64,000 nucleotides of DNA from Halorussus rarus (GTDB lineage Archaea > Halobacteriota > Halobacteria > Halobacteriales > Haladaptataceae). Positions within the stretch are counted from its first letter, which is position 1, and every line of letters begins with the position of its first letter. The stretch covers positions 1-64,000 of the forward strand of contig NZ_QPMJ01000004.1 in assembly GCF_003369835.1 (NCBI RefSeq). Reading direction: 5' to 3'. Below are positions 7,568 through 15,499 of this stretch, piece after piece. The position numbers were made by a program, and so were the translations under genes. A model generated the notes under the pieces. The model saw only the letters and a program-made list of their open reading frames with translations, was not told the DNA's origin and made no database searches.

Positions 7568-9172
7568 TCAGTCCGCGCCGGGCGCTCGCTCCTCGGCGTC
7601 GGCGTCCGAGACGTGGCGGTCCCAGAACGACCGGAACTCGCTGTCGTCCTCGGTGATGTCCTCCCACGCGGTCAGGCCGCGCTCCTCGCGGCTGCCGGGG
7701 ACGGTGTTGTCGAGGAAGAACGCGACGATGCCGCCGACCGCCATCCCCGTGCCGCCGATGACGTAGAGGGTCTGGGCGACGAACTCCGAACCCAGGACCG
7801 GGCCGACCACCGCGACGTTCGCCAGACCGGTCTGGAACGCCCCCGCGCTGCCGACCGCCGACACGTAGTTCGGAATGGCGAGCCCGGCGAACAGCGCGAG
7901 TCCGACGATGAAGATGTTGCGGTTCTCGTCTAAGTCGACGTACTTCAGTTGCGAGAGCCCGACCGCGGCGATCTGGCCGAACATGGCGACGAACAGGCCG
8001 CCGACGATTGGCGTCGGGATGGTCGCGAACAGCTGGCCGACGAAGCCGACGTAGCCCACGACGATGGCGACGATGGCTCCGATCTGGACCACGTAGCGCG
8101 AGGCGACGCCCGTGATACCGATGGCGCCGACGTTCTCGGTGTACGAGGTCGAGCCGTTGCCGGTGCCCATGATGCCCGCGAAGAGGTTCCCCAGCCCCTC
8201 CATGCCGATGCCGTGGTCGATGCGCCGGGCGCTGGGCGCGCCCCGGCCGGCCATCCGGGCGACCGAGTGGTAGTCGCCGAAACTCTCGATGACCGAGGCC
8301 AGCATCCCGGCGAACATCCCGATGACGAACGACCCGCGGAACATGGGCGTGCCCCACTGGAACGGGTAGATGGGGACGAACAGCTGGGCCTCGAACACCT
8401 GCGAGAAGTCGACGTAGCCCGCGGTGCCCGGCGAGTAGACGCCCGCGACCGAGAGGCCGGCCGCGAGCAGCCACGCGGTGACGAGCCCGAGCAGCACCGG
8501 GAACAGCCGGAACGCCCGGTGGCTGGTCTTGAGGTACTGGGAGAACAGCACGATGAGCGCGACCGTGAGGCCGGCGAGCCACCAGTTCTGGTCAGGCGCG
8601 GTGATCTGGGGGACGTTGAACAGCGAGAGCCCGATGAGCGCGATGACCGGCGCGATGACGATGGGGCCCATGTGGCGCTTGAGCCAGCCCATCACGCCGA
8701 AGTAGCCGATCAGCACCTCGGCGACGCCGGCGACGATGACCGCGCCCTGGAGCTGGAGTATCATCGTCTCCCAGCCCGCGCCGCTGGTCTGGAGCACCCC
8801 GACGATGGCTAGCGCCGGCGCGAGCATCGAGAACGTCCCGCCCTGCACGATGGGGTACCGGTTCCCGACGGTGGTCTGGGCGAGGGTGGCGATGCCCGAG
8901 ACCACGAAGAACGTCCCGATGAGCCGGGCGGTCGCCCCCGCGGGCATGCCCATCGCTCCCGCCAGCACGAGCGGGATGGCGATGTTCGCGCCGATCATCG
9001 TGAGGTAGTGCTGGACGCCCAGCAGCACCGACTCGCCCAGGGGCGGCTTGTCGTCGATGCCGTACTCGACGAAGCTGGCGGGTTCGCGCTCCGAACCGGG
9101 GTCCGGACTCGGGCCGGGCCCCTCGGGCGCGAAGTCGTCCTCGACCTCCTCGAGGTCGTCCTCCCCGCTCAC
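7568..9172 (-). CDS. NCS2 family xanthine/uracil permease
   Basis: A 534-residue nucleobase:cation symporter-2 protein that imports xanthine, uracil or a related base across the cell membrane. About 14 helices are visible. The hallmarks are VQGGTFSMLAPALAI near residues 108-122, the SVIESFGDYHSVARMAG helix, and NGSTSYTENVGAIGITGVASR, which is the NCS2 signature with the substrate-binding Glu and Asn. A 60-residue acidic N-terminal extension precedes the first helix. The start is the GTG at 9172. A CTTATAAAC box at about 9227-9235 would give a short leader of about 30 bases. It stands alone. The exact base cannot be told from sequence. Confidence 0.92.
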   Translation of the reverse strand: MSGEDDLEEVEDDFAPEGPGPSPDPGSEREPASFVEYGIDDKPPLGESVLLGVQHYLTMIGANIAIPLVLAGAMGMPAGATARLIGTFFVVSGIATLAQTTVGNRYPIVQGGTFSMLAPALAIVGVLQTSGAGWETMILQLQGAVIVAGVAEVLIGYFGVMGWLKRHMGPIVIAPVIALIGLSLFNVPQITAPDQNWWLAGLTVALIVLFSQYLKTSHRAFRLFPVLLGLVTAWLLAAGLSVAGVYSPGTAGYVDFSQVFEAQLFVPIYPFQWGTPMFRGSFVIGMFAGMLASVIESFGDYHSVARMAGRGAPSARRIDHGIGMEGLGNLFAGIMGTGNGSTSYTENVGAIGITGVASRYVVQIGAIVAIVVGYVGFVGQLFATIPTPIVGGLFVAMFGQIAAVGLSQLKYVDLDENRNIFIVGLALFAGLAIPNYVSAVGSAGAFQTGLANVAVVGPVLGSEFVAQTLYVIGGTGMAVGGIVAFFLDNTVPGSREERGLTAWEDITEDDSEFRSFWDRHVSDADAEERAPGAD

Positions 9173-9533
9173 GGGGACCCACCCCGCGGCGGGACCTGGT
9201 CGCTCGCTCTCCGGGTCGCGATAACGTCGTTTATAAGCTCCATCGCTACGGTCGCAGCAAAAGCCGGCACGGATATACCGGTACCGGTTTCCGAAACCGG
9301 CGGAGAGCGCCGACGTCCCGCTGTACCGCCGATTGCCGGCAATTCTCGGACGCTACTGTCCGACCGGCATCTACGGGAGCGCGACGACGTGGCTCTCCGG
9401 CCGCGACGTGTCAGGGACTTCGCGCCAGCACCGACTCGCCCCGCGGACGGTCGGCGATAAGCACCGTCTTCTCGACGGGCAGTCGGAGCGTACGCGACTC
9501 ATACTTTTGGCCGAAGGGGTGGCCCGTACGCCC
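9173..9533. other. Intergenic region between divergent permease and ATP-grasp genes
   Basis: No gene is supported here. It holds the TATA box of the permease (minus strand, about 9227-9235), a perfect 7-bp stem with a three-base loop at 9284-9300 (CCGGTTT-CCG-AAACCGG), and a TACTTTTGG box near 9501-9510 that suits the ATG at 9534. Confidence 0.5.
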
Positions 9534-10823
9534 ATGTCAGAGTCCGTTCGGTCCCGGACCGGCCCGAGTGACGACCCGGAGCGCGAGTCGGTCGTCGTCC
9601 CGGCCATCGGTACCGCGAGTTCGGTCTACTGCCTCCGGTCGCTCAGCCGGCGCGGCGTCCACACCATCGCGGCGTCCGAGCAGGACTCGCCCCCGGCGTT
9701 CTGGTCGCGCCACTGCGACGAGACGAAGTCGCTCCCCTCCTACCGGGACGACGTGGTGGCGTACAAGGACGAACTGCTGGCGCTGGCGCGGCGACCTGAC
9801 GTGAAGGCCGTCACCCCGCTCCGCGAGATAGACGTGTACGTGTTGGCGCGGTACCGCGACGAGTTCGAAGAGCACCTCCGGCACGTCTGGCCGACCATGG
9901 AGATGCTGCGGGTCACCCACGACCGGGTGTCGCTGATGGACGCGGCCGAGCGGGCGGGCGTCGACGTCGCCGAGACGAAGGTGCTGGGCGACGTCGACGA
10001 CTGGGGCCGCGGCTGGATCGTCAAGCCGCGGTACGCGGTCCTCGTCGACGAGTACGTCGACTCGTACTCGCCGTCCGACTTCGGGGCGGGCGTCAACACC
10101 CTCTACTTCGAGCCGGGCGTCGAACCCGACTTCGAGCAGATCCGGGGGGACATGGGCCACGACCCCATCGCCCAGGAGCGCGTTCCGGGCGAGGAGTACG
10201 CGTTCTGGGCGATGTACGACCGCGGGGAAGCCCTGGCGACCTGCCAGAAGATCCAGACCCGGTCGGTCACCTACGCCGGCGGGTCGAGCGTATACCGCGA
10301 GACCGTCGATATTCCGGAGCTGGGACGGGCCGGGCAGGCGCTGCTCGACCACCTCGACTGGCACGGGCCGGGGTGCGTCCAGTTCATCCGCGACGAGGAG
10401 ACGGGCGAGTTCAAGCTGATCGAGGTCAACCCCCGTCTCTGGGGTTCGGTGACGTGCGCCATCCACGCGGGCCGGGACTTCCCGTACTACTACTGGCAGT
10501 TGGCCAACGACGAGCCCGTAGAACCCGAGGAGGCGTACGAGGTCGGCGTGGGGACCCACCAGCTCAGCGGCGAGGCGGTCCACCTCTACAACGTGCTCGC
10601 ACACGACAACCCGGTGGTCGACCCGCCGAGGTTCCCGACCCGCGCGTGGGAGATCGCCAGGTCGCTGTACGACCAGCCTAACTTCGATTACCTGTCCCGA
10701 GAGGACCCCGGCCCCTTCGTCAGGGAGTTCCTGAACCACGCGGGCGACCTCACCGGCCGGTTCCGGGACGTCCTGACGGTGGAATCCGGGGAGCGGTCGG
10801 TTCCGAGCTCCGCGTCTCGGTAA
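9534..10823 (+). CDS. ATP-grasp carboxylate-amine ligase-like protein
   Basis: A 429-residue protein of the ATP-grasp superfamily, which joins a carboxylate to an amine or thiol through an acyl-phosphate. Residues 18-120 form a Rossmann-like N-domain (VVVPAIGTASSVYCLRSLSRRG). The ATP-binding half carries WIVKPRYAVLVDEYV, the QERVPGEEYAF segment and the Mg-binding LIEVNPRLWGS motif near residues 296-306. ATG 9534 is preferred because an ACTTTTGG box lies about 28 bases upstream. It resembles PylC/carbamoyl-phosphate-synthase-like ligases of unknown substrate common in haloarchaea. No operon partner is visible. Confidence 0.8.
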   Translation: MSESVRSRTGPSDDPERESVVVPAIGTASSVYCLRSLSRRGVHTIAASEQDSPPAFWSRHCDETKSLPSYRDDVVAYKDELLALARRPDVKAVTPLREIDVYVLARYRDEFEEHLRHVWPTMEMLRVTHDRVSLMDAAERAGVDVAETKVLGDVDDWGRGWIVKPRYAVLVDEYVDSYSPSDFGAGVNTLYFEPGVEPDFEQIRGDMGHDPIAQERVPGEEYAFWAMYDRGEALATCQKIQTRSVTYAGGSSVYRETVDIPELGRAGQALLDHLDWHGPGCVQFIRDEETGEFKLIEVNPRLWGSVTCAIHAGRDFPYYYWQLANDEPVEPEEAYEVGVGTHQLSGEAVHLYNVLAHDNPVVDPPRFPTRAWEIARSLYDQPNFDYLSREDPGPFVREFLNHAGDLTGRFRDVLTVESGERSVPSSASR

Positions 10824-11071
10824 CCCCCGCCGGTGGGACCGGGACGAGAACGTCCGCCAGTGCTACGGAACGAGGTTCGTTCCCCTCCCGGGATAGTTCT
10901 GCAACCGTTTCGGCCCGCGGGCGCCGAGGGTAACCGCGTCGGTCGCGCCCTGCTCGACTCGGAACCGGTCGAATGGGTCGACGTCGACGACCCCATCGTC
11001 CGCCGCGACGTCGGCAGCGAGCGCGACCTGCGGGCGCTCCGGGGCCGCCGGTCCGAATCGGGGTCCGCCCG

Positions 11072-12292
11072 TCAGTCGGGGTCGGGCTCTGGCGGCGGGT
11101 CCGAGTCGCCCGCCGACGGCTGCTCGTCGTCGGCGTTCGACCCGGACCGGGCGTGAATCGGCCCCTCGGCCTCGGTCAGCCGCCCGCCTTCCCGGCCGTT
11201 CGAGACCGCGAGCACCTCGCCGACGACCGAGAGCGCGATCCGGGTCGGCTCGCCCCCGCCGAGGTCGAGGCCGACCGGCGTCGCTACGCGGTCGCGGTCG
11301 GCCGCCGAGAGCTCGACCCCCTCCTCGGCCAGCGCGGCCCGCAGTTCGTCGAACCGCTTGCGCGGCCCCATCAGGCCGACGTACGGCACCTGCGTGTCGA
11401 GCAGCGATTCGAGCGCCAGCCGGTCGTCGACGAAGTCGTGGCTCATCAGCACCGCGTAGGTGTCGGTCGGCCGCGAGACGGCTTCCTCGAGCCCGGCGGG
11501 CCTGACAGCGACGACCTCGTGGGCCGCCGGGAACCGCTCGGCGTCGGCCCGCTCGCCGCGGGCGGCCGCGACCGTGACCCGGAAGCCGGCGTCGCGGGCG
11601 AGCCGGGACACCGGCCGGACGTCCCCGCCGTGGCCGAAGATCAGCAGTTCGGGCGCCGGCTCGAGGCCGTCGACGAAGACTGCGGCGGTCCCCCGGTCGG
11701 TCTCGATTTCGACGGTGGCAGACCGGCCCGCCGCCGCGAACGCCGCCGCGCGCTCGCGGACCGCTGCCACCGCGTCGTCGGGGAGCGCGGGCCGGGCGTC
11801 GGTCGCCTCGACGTCGCCCGTCCGGTCGACGAGGGCTCGGGCGCCGACCGGGACCGCGCCGTCGCCGCCGACGGCCGTGAGCAGGGCGACGCGCTCGCCC
11901 CGACCAACCCGGTCCAGCGCGGGCCGGAGGCTCGCGTCGGCGGGCTCGACCAGCACGTCGATGACGCCGTTGCAGCCGAGCCCGAGCGCCCAGGTGTCGT
12001 CCTCGCCGGTGAGGTCGAACGTCTCGCACTGCGGGCCCTCGGCCAGCGCCGCCTCGGCGAGGTCGGTCACCGGACCGTCGAGGCACCCGGCCGTGACGCC
12101 GCCAACGGCCTCCTCGTCTGCGACGACCCGCTTCGCCCCGGGCCGCCGGTAGGCCGACCCCTCGACGCCGACGACGGTGGCGAGGGCCGCGGTCGGGCCG
12201 TCGCCCTCGTCGGTCGCCTCCTCGACGGCGTTCCGGAGGCTCTCGCGGACCGACAGCGCGCTCGAGGCCCACGGGTCGGTCTCGTCGTCCAT
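11072..12292 (-). CDS. xdhC: XdhC/CoxI family protein
   Basis: A 406-residue XdhC/CoxI protein. Members bind molybdenum cofactor and help insert or sulfurate it in xanthine dehydrogenase or CO dehydrogenase-type enzymes. The N-terminal domain shows VVGVEGSAYRRPGAKRVV and GGVTAGCLDGPV. The C-terminal Rossmann domain shows LLIFGHGGDVRPVSRLARDAG, VLMSHDFVDD, VGLMGPRKRFDEL and PVGLDLGGGEPTRIALSV, all in family order. A Pro/Asp-rich tail follows. ATG 12292 is supported by a CCTAAATAC box about 27 bases upstream. No molybdenum hydroxylase gene lies in the window, so its client is elsewhere. It ends 248 bases from the ATP-grasp gene; that gap shows nothing clear. Confidence 0.87.
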   Translation of the reverse strand: MDDETDPWASSALSVRESLRNAVEEATDEGDGPTAALATVVGVEGSAYRRPGAKRVVADEEAVGGVTAGCLDGPVTDLAEAALAEGPQCETFDLTGEDDTWALGLGCNGVIDVLVEPADASLRPALDRVGRGERVALLTAVGGDGAVPVGARALVDRTGDVEATDARPALPDDAVAAVRERAAAFAAAGRSATVEIETDRGTAAVFVDGLEPAPELLIFGHGGDVRPVSRLARDAGFRVTVAAARGERADAERFPAAHEVVAVRPAGLEEAVSRPTDTYAVLMSHDFVDDRLALESLLDTQVPYVGLMGPRKRFDELRAALAEEGVELSAADRDRVATPVGLDLGGGEPTRIALSVVGEVLAVSNGREGGRLTEAEGPIHARSGSNADDEQPSAGDSDPPPEPDPD

Positions 12293-12349
12293 GGCACGTC
12301 GTAGCAAGGACGGGTATTTAGGTGTTGGCGTCGGCCGACCGGGCCGGAG

Positions 12350-12805
12350 TTATCCGTCGAGTCGCTTCCGCATGCAGGTCGCCGAGTCCGGACAGCGGTC
12401 GGCGAACTGGGACGTCCCCCGGACGCGCTCCGGCGCCGCCTCCCGACCGACCCGTTCGTAGCCGCGCCGGGCGAAGAACTCGGCCGCGGTCGTCGTCAGC
12501 AGGTACAGGGTCTCGACGCCGTCCACCCGGGCGCGCTCCTCCAGCGCGTCGCAGAGCGCCGTCCCGTACCCCGCACCGCGCATCGGCGCCGGGACGGCGA
12601 CCGACCGGAGGAGCCCGGCCGACCCGTACCGCTCGACGCCGCCGATTCCGACGAGTGCTCCGCCGGACCGGGCCACGTAGAAGCACTCGGGGCTGGACCG
12701 CACCGCCTCGTGCGGAAGCCCGTTCGCGTCCAGCAGTTCTTCGATACGGTCCAGGGTCTCGGAGTCGGCCTTCCGGAGCGCGAGCGATGGTGTCGGATCT
12801 GTCAT
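12350..12805 (-). CDS. arsN2: ArsN2-type GNAT acetyltransferase
   Basis: A 151-residue GNAT-fold N-acetyltransferase. The acetyl-CoA site reads VAVPAPMRGAGYGTALCDAL. The C-terminal block LYLLTTTAAEFFARRGYERVGRE, then QFADRCPDSATCM, matches the ArsN2 subgroup found in bacterial arsenic operons; the Cys-Pro-x-Ser-Ala-x-Cys-Met end is its hallmark. The ATG at 12805 is chosen over an upstream in-frame start. It is the last gene of a four-gene unit (arsR-arsM-small membrane protein-arsN2), starting 19 bases after the preceding stop. The substrate is not established for this subgroup; acetylation of an organoarsenical or related metabolite is inferred from context. Confidence 0.85.
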   Translation of the reverse strand: MTDPTPSLALRKADSETLDRIEELLDANGLPHEAVRSSPECFYVARSGGALVGIGGVERYGSAGLLRSVAVPAPMRGAGYGTALCDALEERARVDGVETLYLLTTTAAEFFARRGYERVGREAAPERVRGTSQFADRCPDSATCMRKRLDG

Positions 12806-12824
12806 GTGATTCTCGTTGTGCTCG

Positions 12825-13124
12825 TCAGCAGTGCGGACACGCCGCATCGTCGGCGGGCGGCGTTATCGTCACTCGGACCCGGCCGGCGAGGTCGAACGCG
12901 AACCCGCGGCAGTCGCGGAAACACTGATGGAGCGCGTGCACTCGTCGTGCGCCGACGACCAGTCCGGCGAGGGACGCGAGCGCGACGGCGCCGGCCATCG
13001 GCCGGCTGACGACCCAGAGCGCGAACGGAATCGCGGCTATCACGGCGTAGCTGACGAGGACGCGAGTCCACGTGAGCCGGTCGAGCGCCGGACGATCTCT
13101 CGGGGAAGGTGGTGGCGTAAACAT
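12825..13124 (-). CDS. Cys-rich two-helix membrane protein in the ars operon
   Basis: A 99-residue protein I cannot assign to a named family. Two membrane helices are visible (about residues 22-39 and 43-59), followed by a mostly soluble tail with four Cys: C68 and C72 in HQCFRDC, and C96 and C99 in the terminal CPHC. These two Cys pairs could bind As(III) or a metal. The gene starts 4 bases after the arsM stop and ends 19 bases before arsN2, so it is co-transcribed with arsenic genes. A role in arsenic handling at the membrane is inferred from position and Cys content only. Confidence 0.72.
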   Translation of the reverse strand: MFTPPPSPRDRPALDRLTWTRVLVSYAVIAAIPFALWVVSRPMAGAVALASLAGLVVGARRVHALHQCFRDCRGFAFDLAGRVRVTITPPADDAACPHC

Positions 13125-13127
13125 GTG

Positions 13128-13985
13128 TCAGTTCGGGGTCGCGGTCGAATCGTTCGGTGCCGGTTTCGTCCCAGTTATCGTGGCCGAGACGATGTAGTCG
13201 CTCAGGTCGCGGTCCTCGTCCCACTCGTCGATGAACTCGCCGCTGTCGGCCTCCGGCTCGACGGCGACGTCCGCGAAGCCGGCGTCGGCCAGCAGGGCTT
13301 CGAGTTCGGGAATCGCCGCCGCGCCGGCGACGCACCCGGCCACCGACTCGGGGTCGGCGCGGACGTCGGCGGGCAGTTCGGCGGTCCGGACGACGTCCGA
13401 GATGGCGAGCCGGCCGCCGGGCCGGAGGACGCGGTGGGCCTCCTCGAAGACCCGCCGCTTGTCGGGCGAGAGGTTGACGACGCAGTTCGAGAGCACGGCG
13501 TCGACCGTCTCGTCGGCGACCGGCAGGTGCTCTATCTCGCCGAGCCGGAACTCGACGTTCGTCGCGTCGTTCTTCTCGGCGTTCTCTCGAGCGGTCTCAA
13601 CCATCTCGGGGGTCATGTCGACGCCGACGACCCGGCCGCCGGGGCCGACCTCCCGTGCCGCCAGGAAGCAGTCGAAGCCGCCGCCGGAGCCGAGGTCGAG
13701 GACGGTCTCGCCCGCCTCGAGGCTCGCGATCCCGGTCGGGTTGCCGCAGCCGAGACTCAGTTCGGCCGCCGCGTCGGCCGCGTCGACGTCTTCAGTCGAG
13801 TAGCCGAGCTGCCGCGGCCGGTCGCCGGTCAAGTCGTCGGACGACTCGCCGCAGGAGTCCGAGCCGCCGCAGCACGACGATGATTCTTCGGCGATCTGCC
13901 CGTACCGCTCGCGCACGGCGCTGCGCTGGTCCGCGGCGTCCAGTTCCCCGTCCGGCCCGTCTGCGGTGGAGGCGTCGTCACTCAT
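13128..13985 (-). CDS. arsM: Arsenite methyltransferase ArsM
   Basis: A 285-residue SAM-dependent As(III) methyltransferase that converts arsenite to methylated and volatile arsenicals in the cytosol. An N-terminal SCCGG motif (C38, C39) is followed by LGCGNPTG (C80), the SAM-binding VLDLGSGGGFD (about 95-105), LSNCVVNLSPDK (C158) and AGCVAGA (C218). The last three Cys correspond to the conserved arsenic-binding and catalytic Cys of the family. The ATG at 13985 overlaps the arsR end by 8 bases, so translation is coupled to the regulator. The downstream neighbours are a Cys-rich membrane protein and ArsN2. No ArsB/Acr3 pump is in the window. The family call is firm. Confidence 0.95.
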   Translation of the reverse strand: MSDDASTADGPDGELDAADQRSAVRERYGQIAEESSSCCGGSDSCGESSDDLTGDRPRQLGYSTEDVDAADAAAELSLGCGNPTGIASLEAGETVLDLGSGGGFDCFLAAREVGPGGRVVGVDMTPEMVETARENAEKNDATNVEFRLGEIEHLPVADETVDAVLSNCVVNLSPDKRRVFEEAHRVLRPGGRLAISDVVRTAELPADVRADPESVAGCVAGAAAIPELEALLADAGFADVAVEPEADSGEFIDEWDEDRDLSDYIVSATITGTKPAPNDSTATPN

Positions 13986-14352
13986 CGTCGACCGACCTCG
14001 TTTCGTCGAGCATGTCCAGGAGGCGTTCGGCCCGCGGCGTCGCGGAGTAGTAGCGCCACCTGCCCTCCTTCCGGCGCTCGACCAGCCCGGCGCTGAAGAG
14101 CCGCGAGAGTGCCTGACTGACCGCGCTCTGGCTCACGCCGAGGCTCGGTTCGAGCTCGCAGACGCAGACGCCGTCCTCGGCACCGGCGATGAGCCGGAGC
14201 GCCTCGTACCGGGTGTCGTTGCCGAGCGTGGCGAGCGTCTCGACGTCGGCGGCGACCGCCGCGTCCGAGAGCGCGTGGTCGGCCGAACAGCAGGCCGGCG
14301 CCGTCCCGTCGTTTCCGTCCGAAACCTGACCGCCTCGGTTCTGCCCACTCAT
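13978..14352 (-). CDS. arsR: ArsR family arsenic-responsive repressor
   Basis: A 124-residue ArsR/SmtB winged-helix repressor. The CxC pair of the metal-binding helix is present as GVCVCELEP (C63, C65), as in arsenite-sensing ArsR. The HTH reads VSQSAVSQALSRLFSAGLVERRKEGRWRYY (about 73-102). An extra N-terminal Cys pair (C21, C22) may add a ligand. The protein would release DNA when As(III) binds. It heads the ars operon; its stop lies inside the arsM start region. The ATG at 14352 follows an AT-rich promoter with repeated GCTAATAT units (14363-14386), which is the likely self-regulated operator. Family and inducer class are well supported. Confidence 0.94.
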   Translation of the reverse strand: MSGQNRGGQVSDGNDGTAPACCSADHALSDAAVAADVETLATLGNDTRYEALRLIAGAEDGVCVCELEPSLGVSQSAVSQALSRLFSAGLVERRKEGRWRYYSATPRAERLLDMLDETRSVDDE

Positions 14353-14357
14353 TTTAG

Positions 14358-14390
14358 TACATGCTAATATTAGGCTCCGCTAATATAATT
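14358..14390 (-). promoter_or_regulatory. ars operon promoter and likely ArsR operator
   Basis: On the minus strand a TTATATTA TATA box at about 14381-14388 sits roughly 30 bases before the arsR ATG, giving a leaderless or near-leaderless mRNA. The palindrome CTAATATTAG (14364-14373) and a direct repeat GCTAATAT (14363-14370 and 14379-14386) overlap and follow it. An ArsR dimer bound there would block the TATA box or start site. Binding is inferred. Confidence 0.6.
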
Positions 14391-14554
14391 GTTCGGGTCG
14401 CGACCTGCTGGCGAGCGATGCCGGTCAGAATCGCGACCACGCGGGTCAGATTCTGGTCGGACTCGCGACCGGACGAATCCGAGAAACGGCGTGCGAAGGC
14501 CCGGCACGCCGCCGGACGGAAAGATATTTCGGTCGCTCCGCCGGTACGTTCCGC

Positions 14555-15484
14555 ATGGAGCTCTCAGGGAAGTCGGTCCTCGTCACCGGCGGTGCCGGGC
14601 TCATCGGCACTCACCTCACCGAGTCGCTCGCCGAGGACAACGACGTGCTCGTCGCGGACAACTGCTCGAAGGGCAACCGCGAGTGGGTGCCCGAGTCGGC
14701 GGCGTTCGCGGACTGCGACCTCACCGACCCCGACGACGTGGCCGAGGTCGTCACCGACGACCTGGACGTCGTCTTCCACCTCGGGGCGCTCTCGGACGTC
14801 AACCGCGGCGACCACCGCCGGGTGTTCGAGGAGAACAACGCGATGCTGTACAACCTCCTCGAGCGCATGGACGAGGTCGGCCTCTCGAAGATCGCGTTCG
14901 CCTCCTCCTCGGCGGTGTACGGCGAGGCCCCGCGCCCCACGCCCGAGGACTTCGCACCGCTCGAACCGGTCAGCACCTACGGCGCGAGCAAGCTGGCCGG
15001 CGAGGGCCTGCTCTCGACGTACGCCCACTCCCACGACTTCACGACCTGGATGTTCCGGTTCTCGAACGTCGTGGGACCCCACCAGCGCAACAACGTCATC
15101 TCGGACTTCATCGAGAAGCTGCTCGACGACCCCACGAGCCTCGAGATCCTGGGCGACGGGCGCCAGGAGAAGTCCTACCTCCACGTCGAGGACTGCGTGA
15201 GCGGGATGGAACACGTCGTCGAGCACACCGACGAGCCGACCAACCTCTACAACCTCGGCACCCGCACGACCGTCTCGGTCACCCGCATCGCCGAAATCGT
15301 CGGCGACGTGGTTGGCGCCGACCCCGAGTTCGAGTACACCGGCGGCGACCGGGGCTGGACCGGCGACGTCCCGAAGATGCGCCTCTCCATCGAGAAGGCC
15401 AGCGCCATCGGGTGGGCGCCCGAGCGCGAGAGCGCGCAGGCGGTCCGGACCGCGGCCGAGCAACTACACGAGGAGCTGCGCTGA
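14555..15484 (+). CDS. NAD-dependent sugar-nucleotide epimerase/dehydratase
   Basis: A 309-residue extended short-chain dehydrogenase, UDP-glucose 4-epimerase-like. The NAD-binding VTGGAGLIGTHL is at residues 9-20, the catalytic Ser region reads FASSSAVYGE, and the Tyr-Lys pair is in STYGASKLAGE. The SNVVGPHQRNNVISDFI and KSYLHVEDCVSGM blocks are usual for the family. It acts in the cytosol on an NDP-sugar, likely for glycan precursors. It is divergent from arsR and shows no operon partner. The exact sugar cannot be assigned; a second, more distant homologue lies at 24510-25478. Confidence 0.88.
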   Translation: MELSGKSVLVTGGAGLIGTHLTESLAEDNDVLVADNCSKGNREWVPESAAFADCDLTDPDDVAEVVTDDLDVVFHLGALSDVNRGDHRRVFEENNAMLYNLLERMDEVGLSKIAFASSSAVYGEAPRPTPEDFAPLEPVSTYGASKLAGEGLLSTYAHSHDFTTWMFRFSNVVGPHQRNNVISDFIEKLLDDPTSLEILGDGRQEKSYLHVEDCVSGMEHVVEHTDEPTNLYNLGTRTTVSVTRIAEIVGDVVGADPEFEYTGGDRGWTGDVPKMRLSIEKASAIGWAPERESAQAVRTAAEQLHEELR

Positions 15485-15499
15485 AGCGCGACGGGGCGG

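Noticed and set aside
10833-11156. Small frame between the ATP-grasp and xdhC genes
   Set aside because: It runs into the 3' end of xdhC and has no promoter spacing or recognisable sequence; possibly decayed DNA but not supportable.
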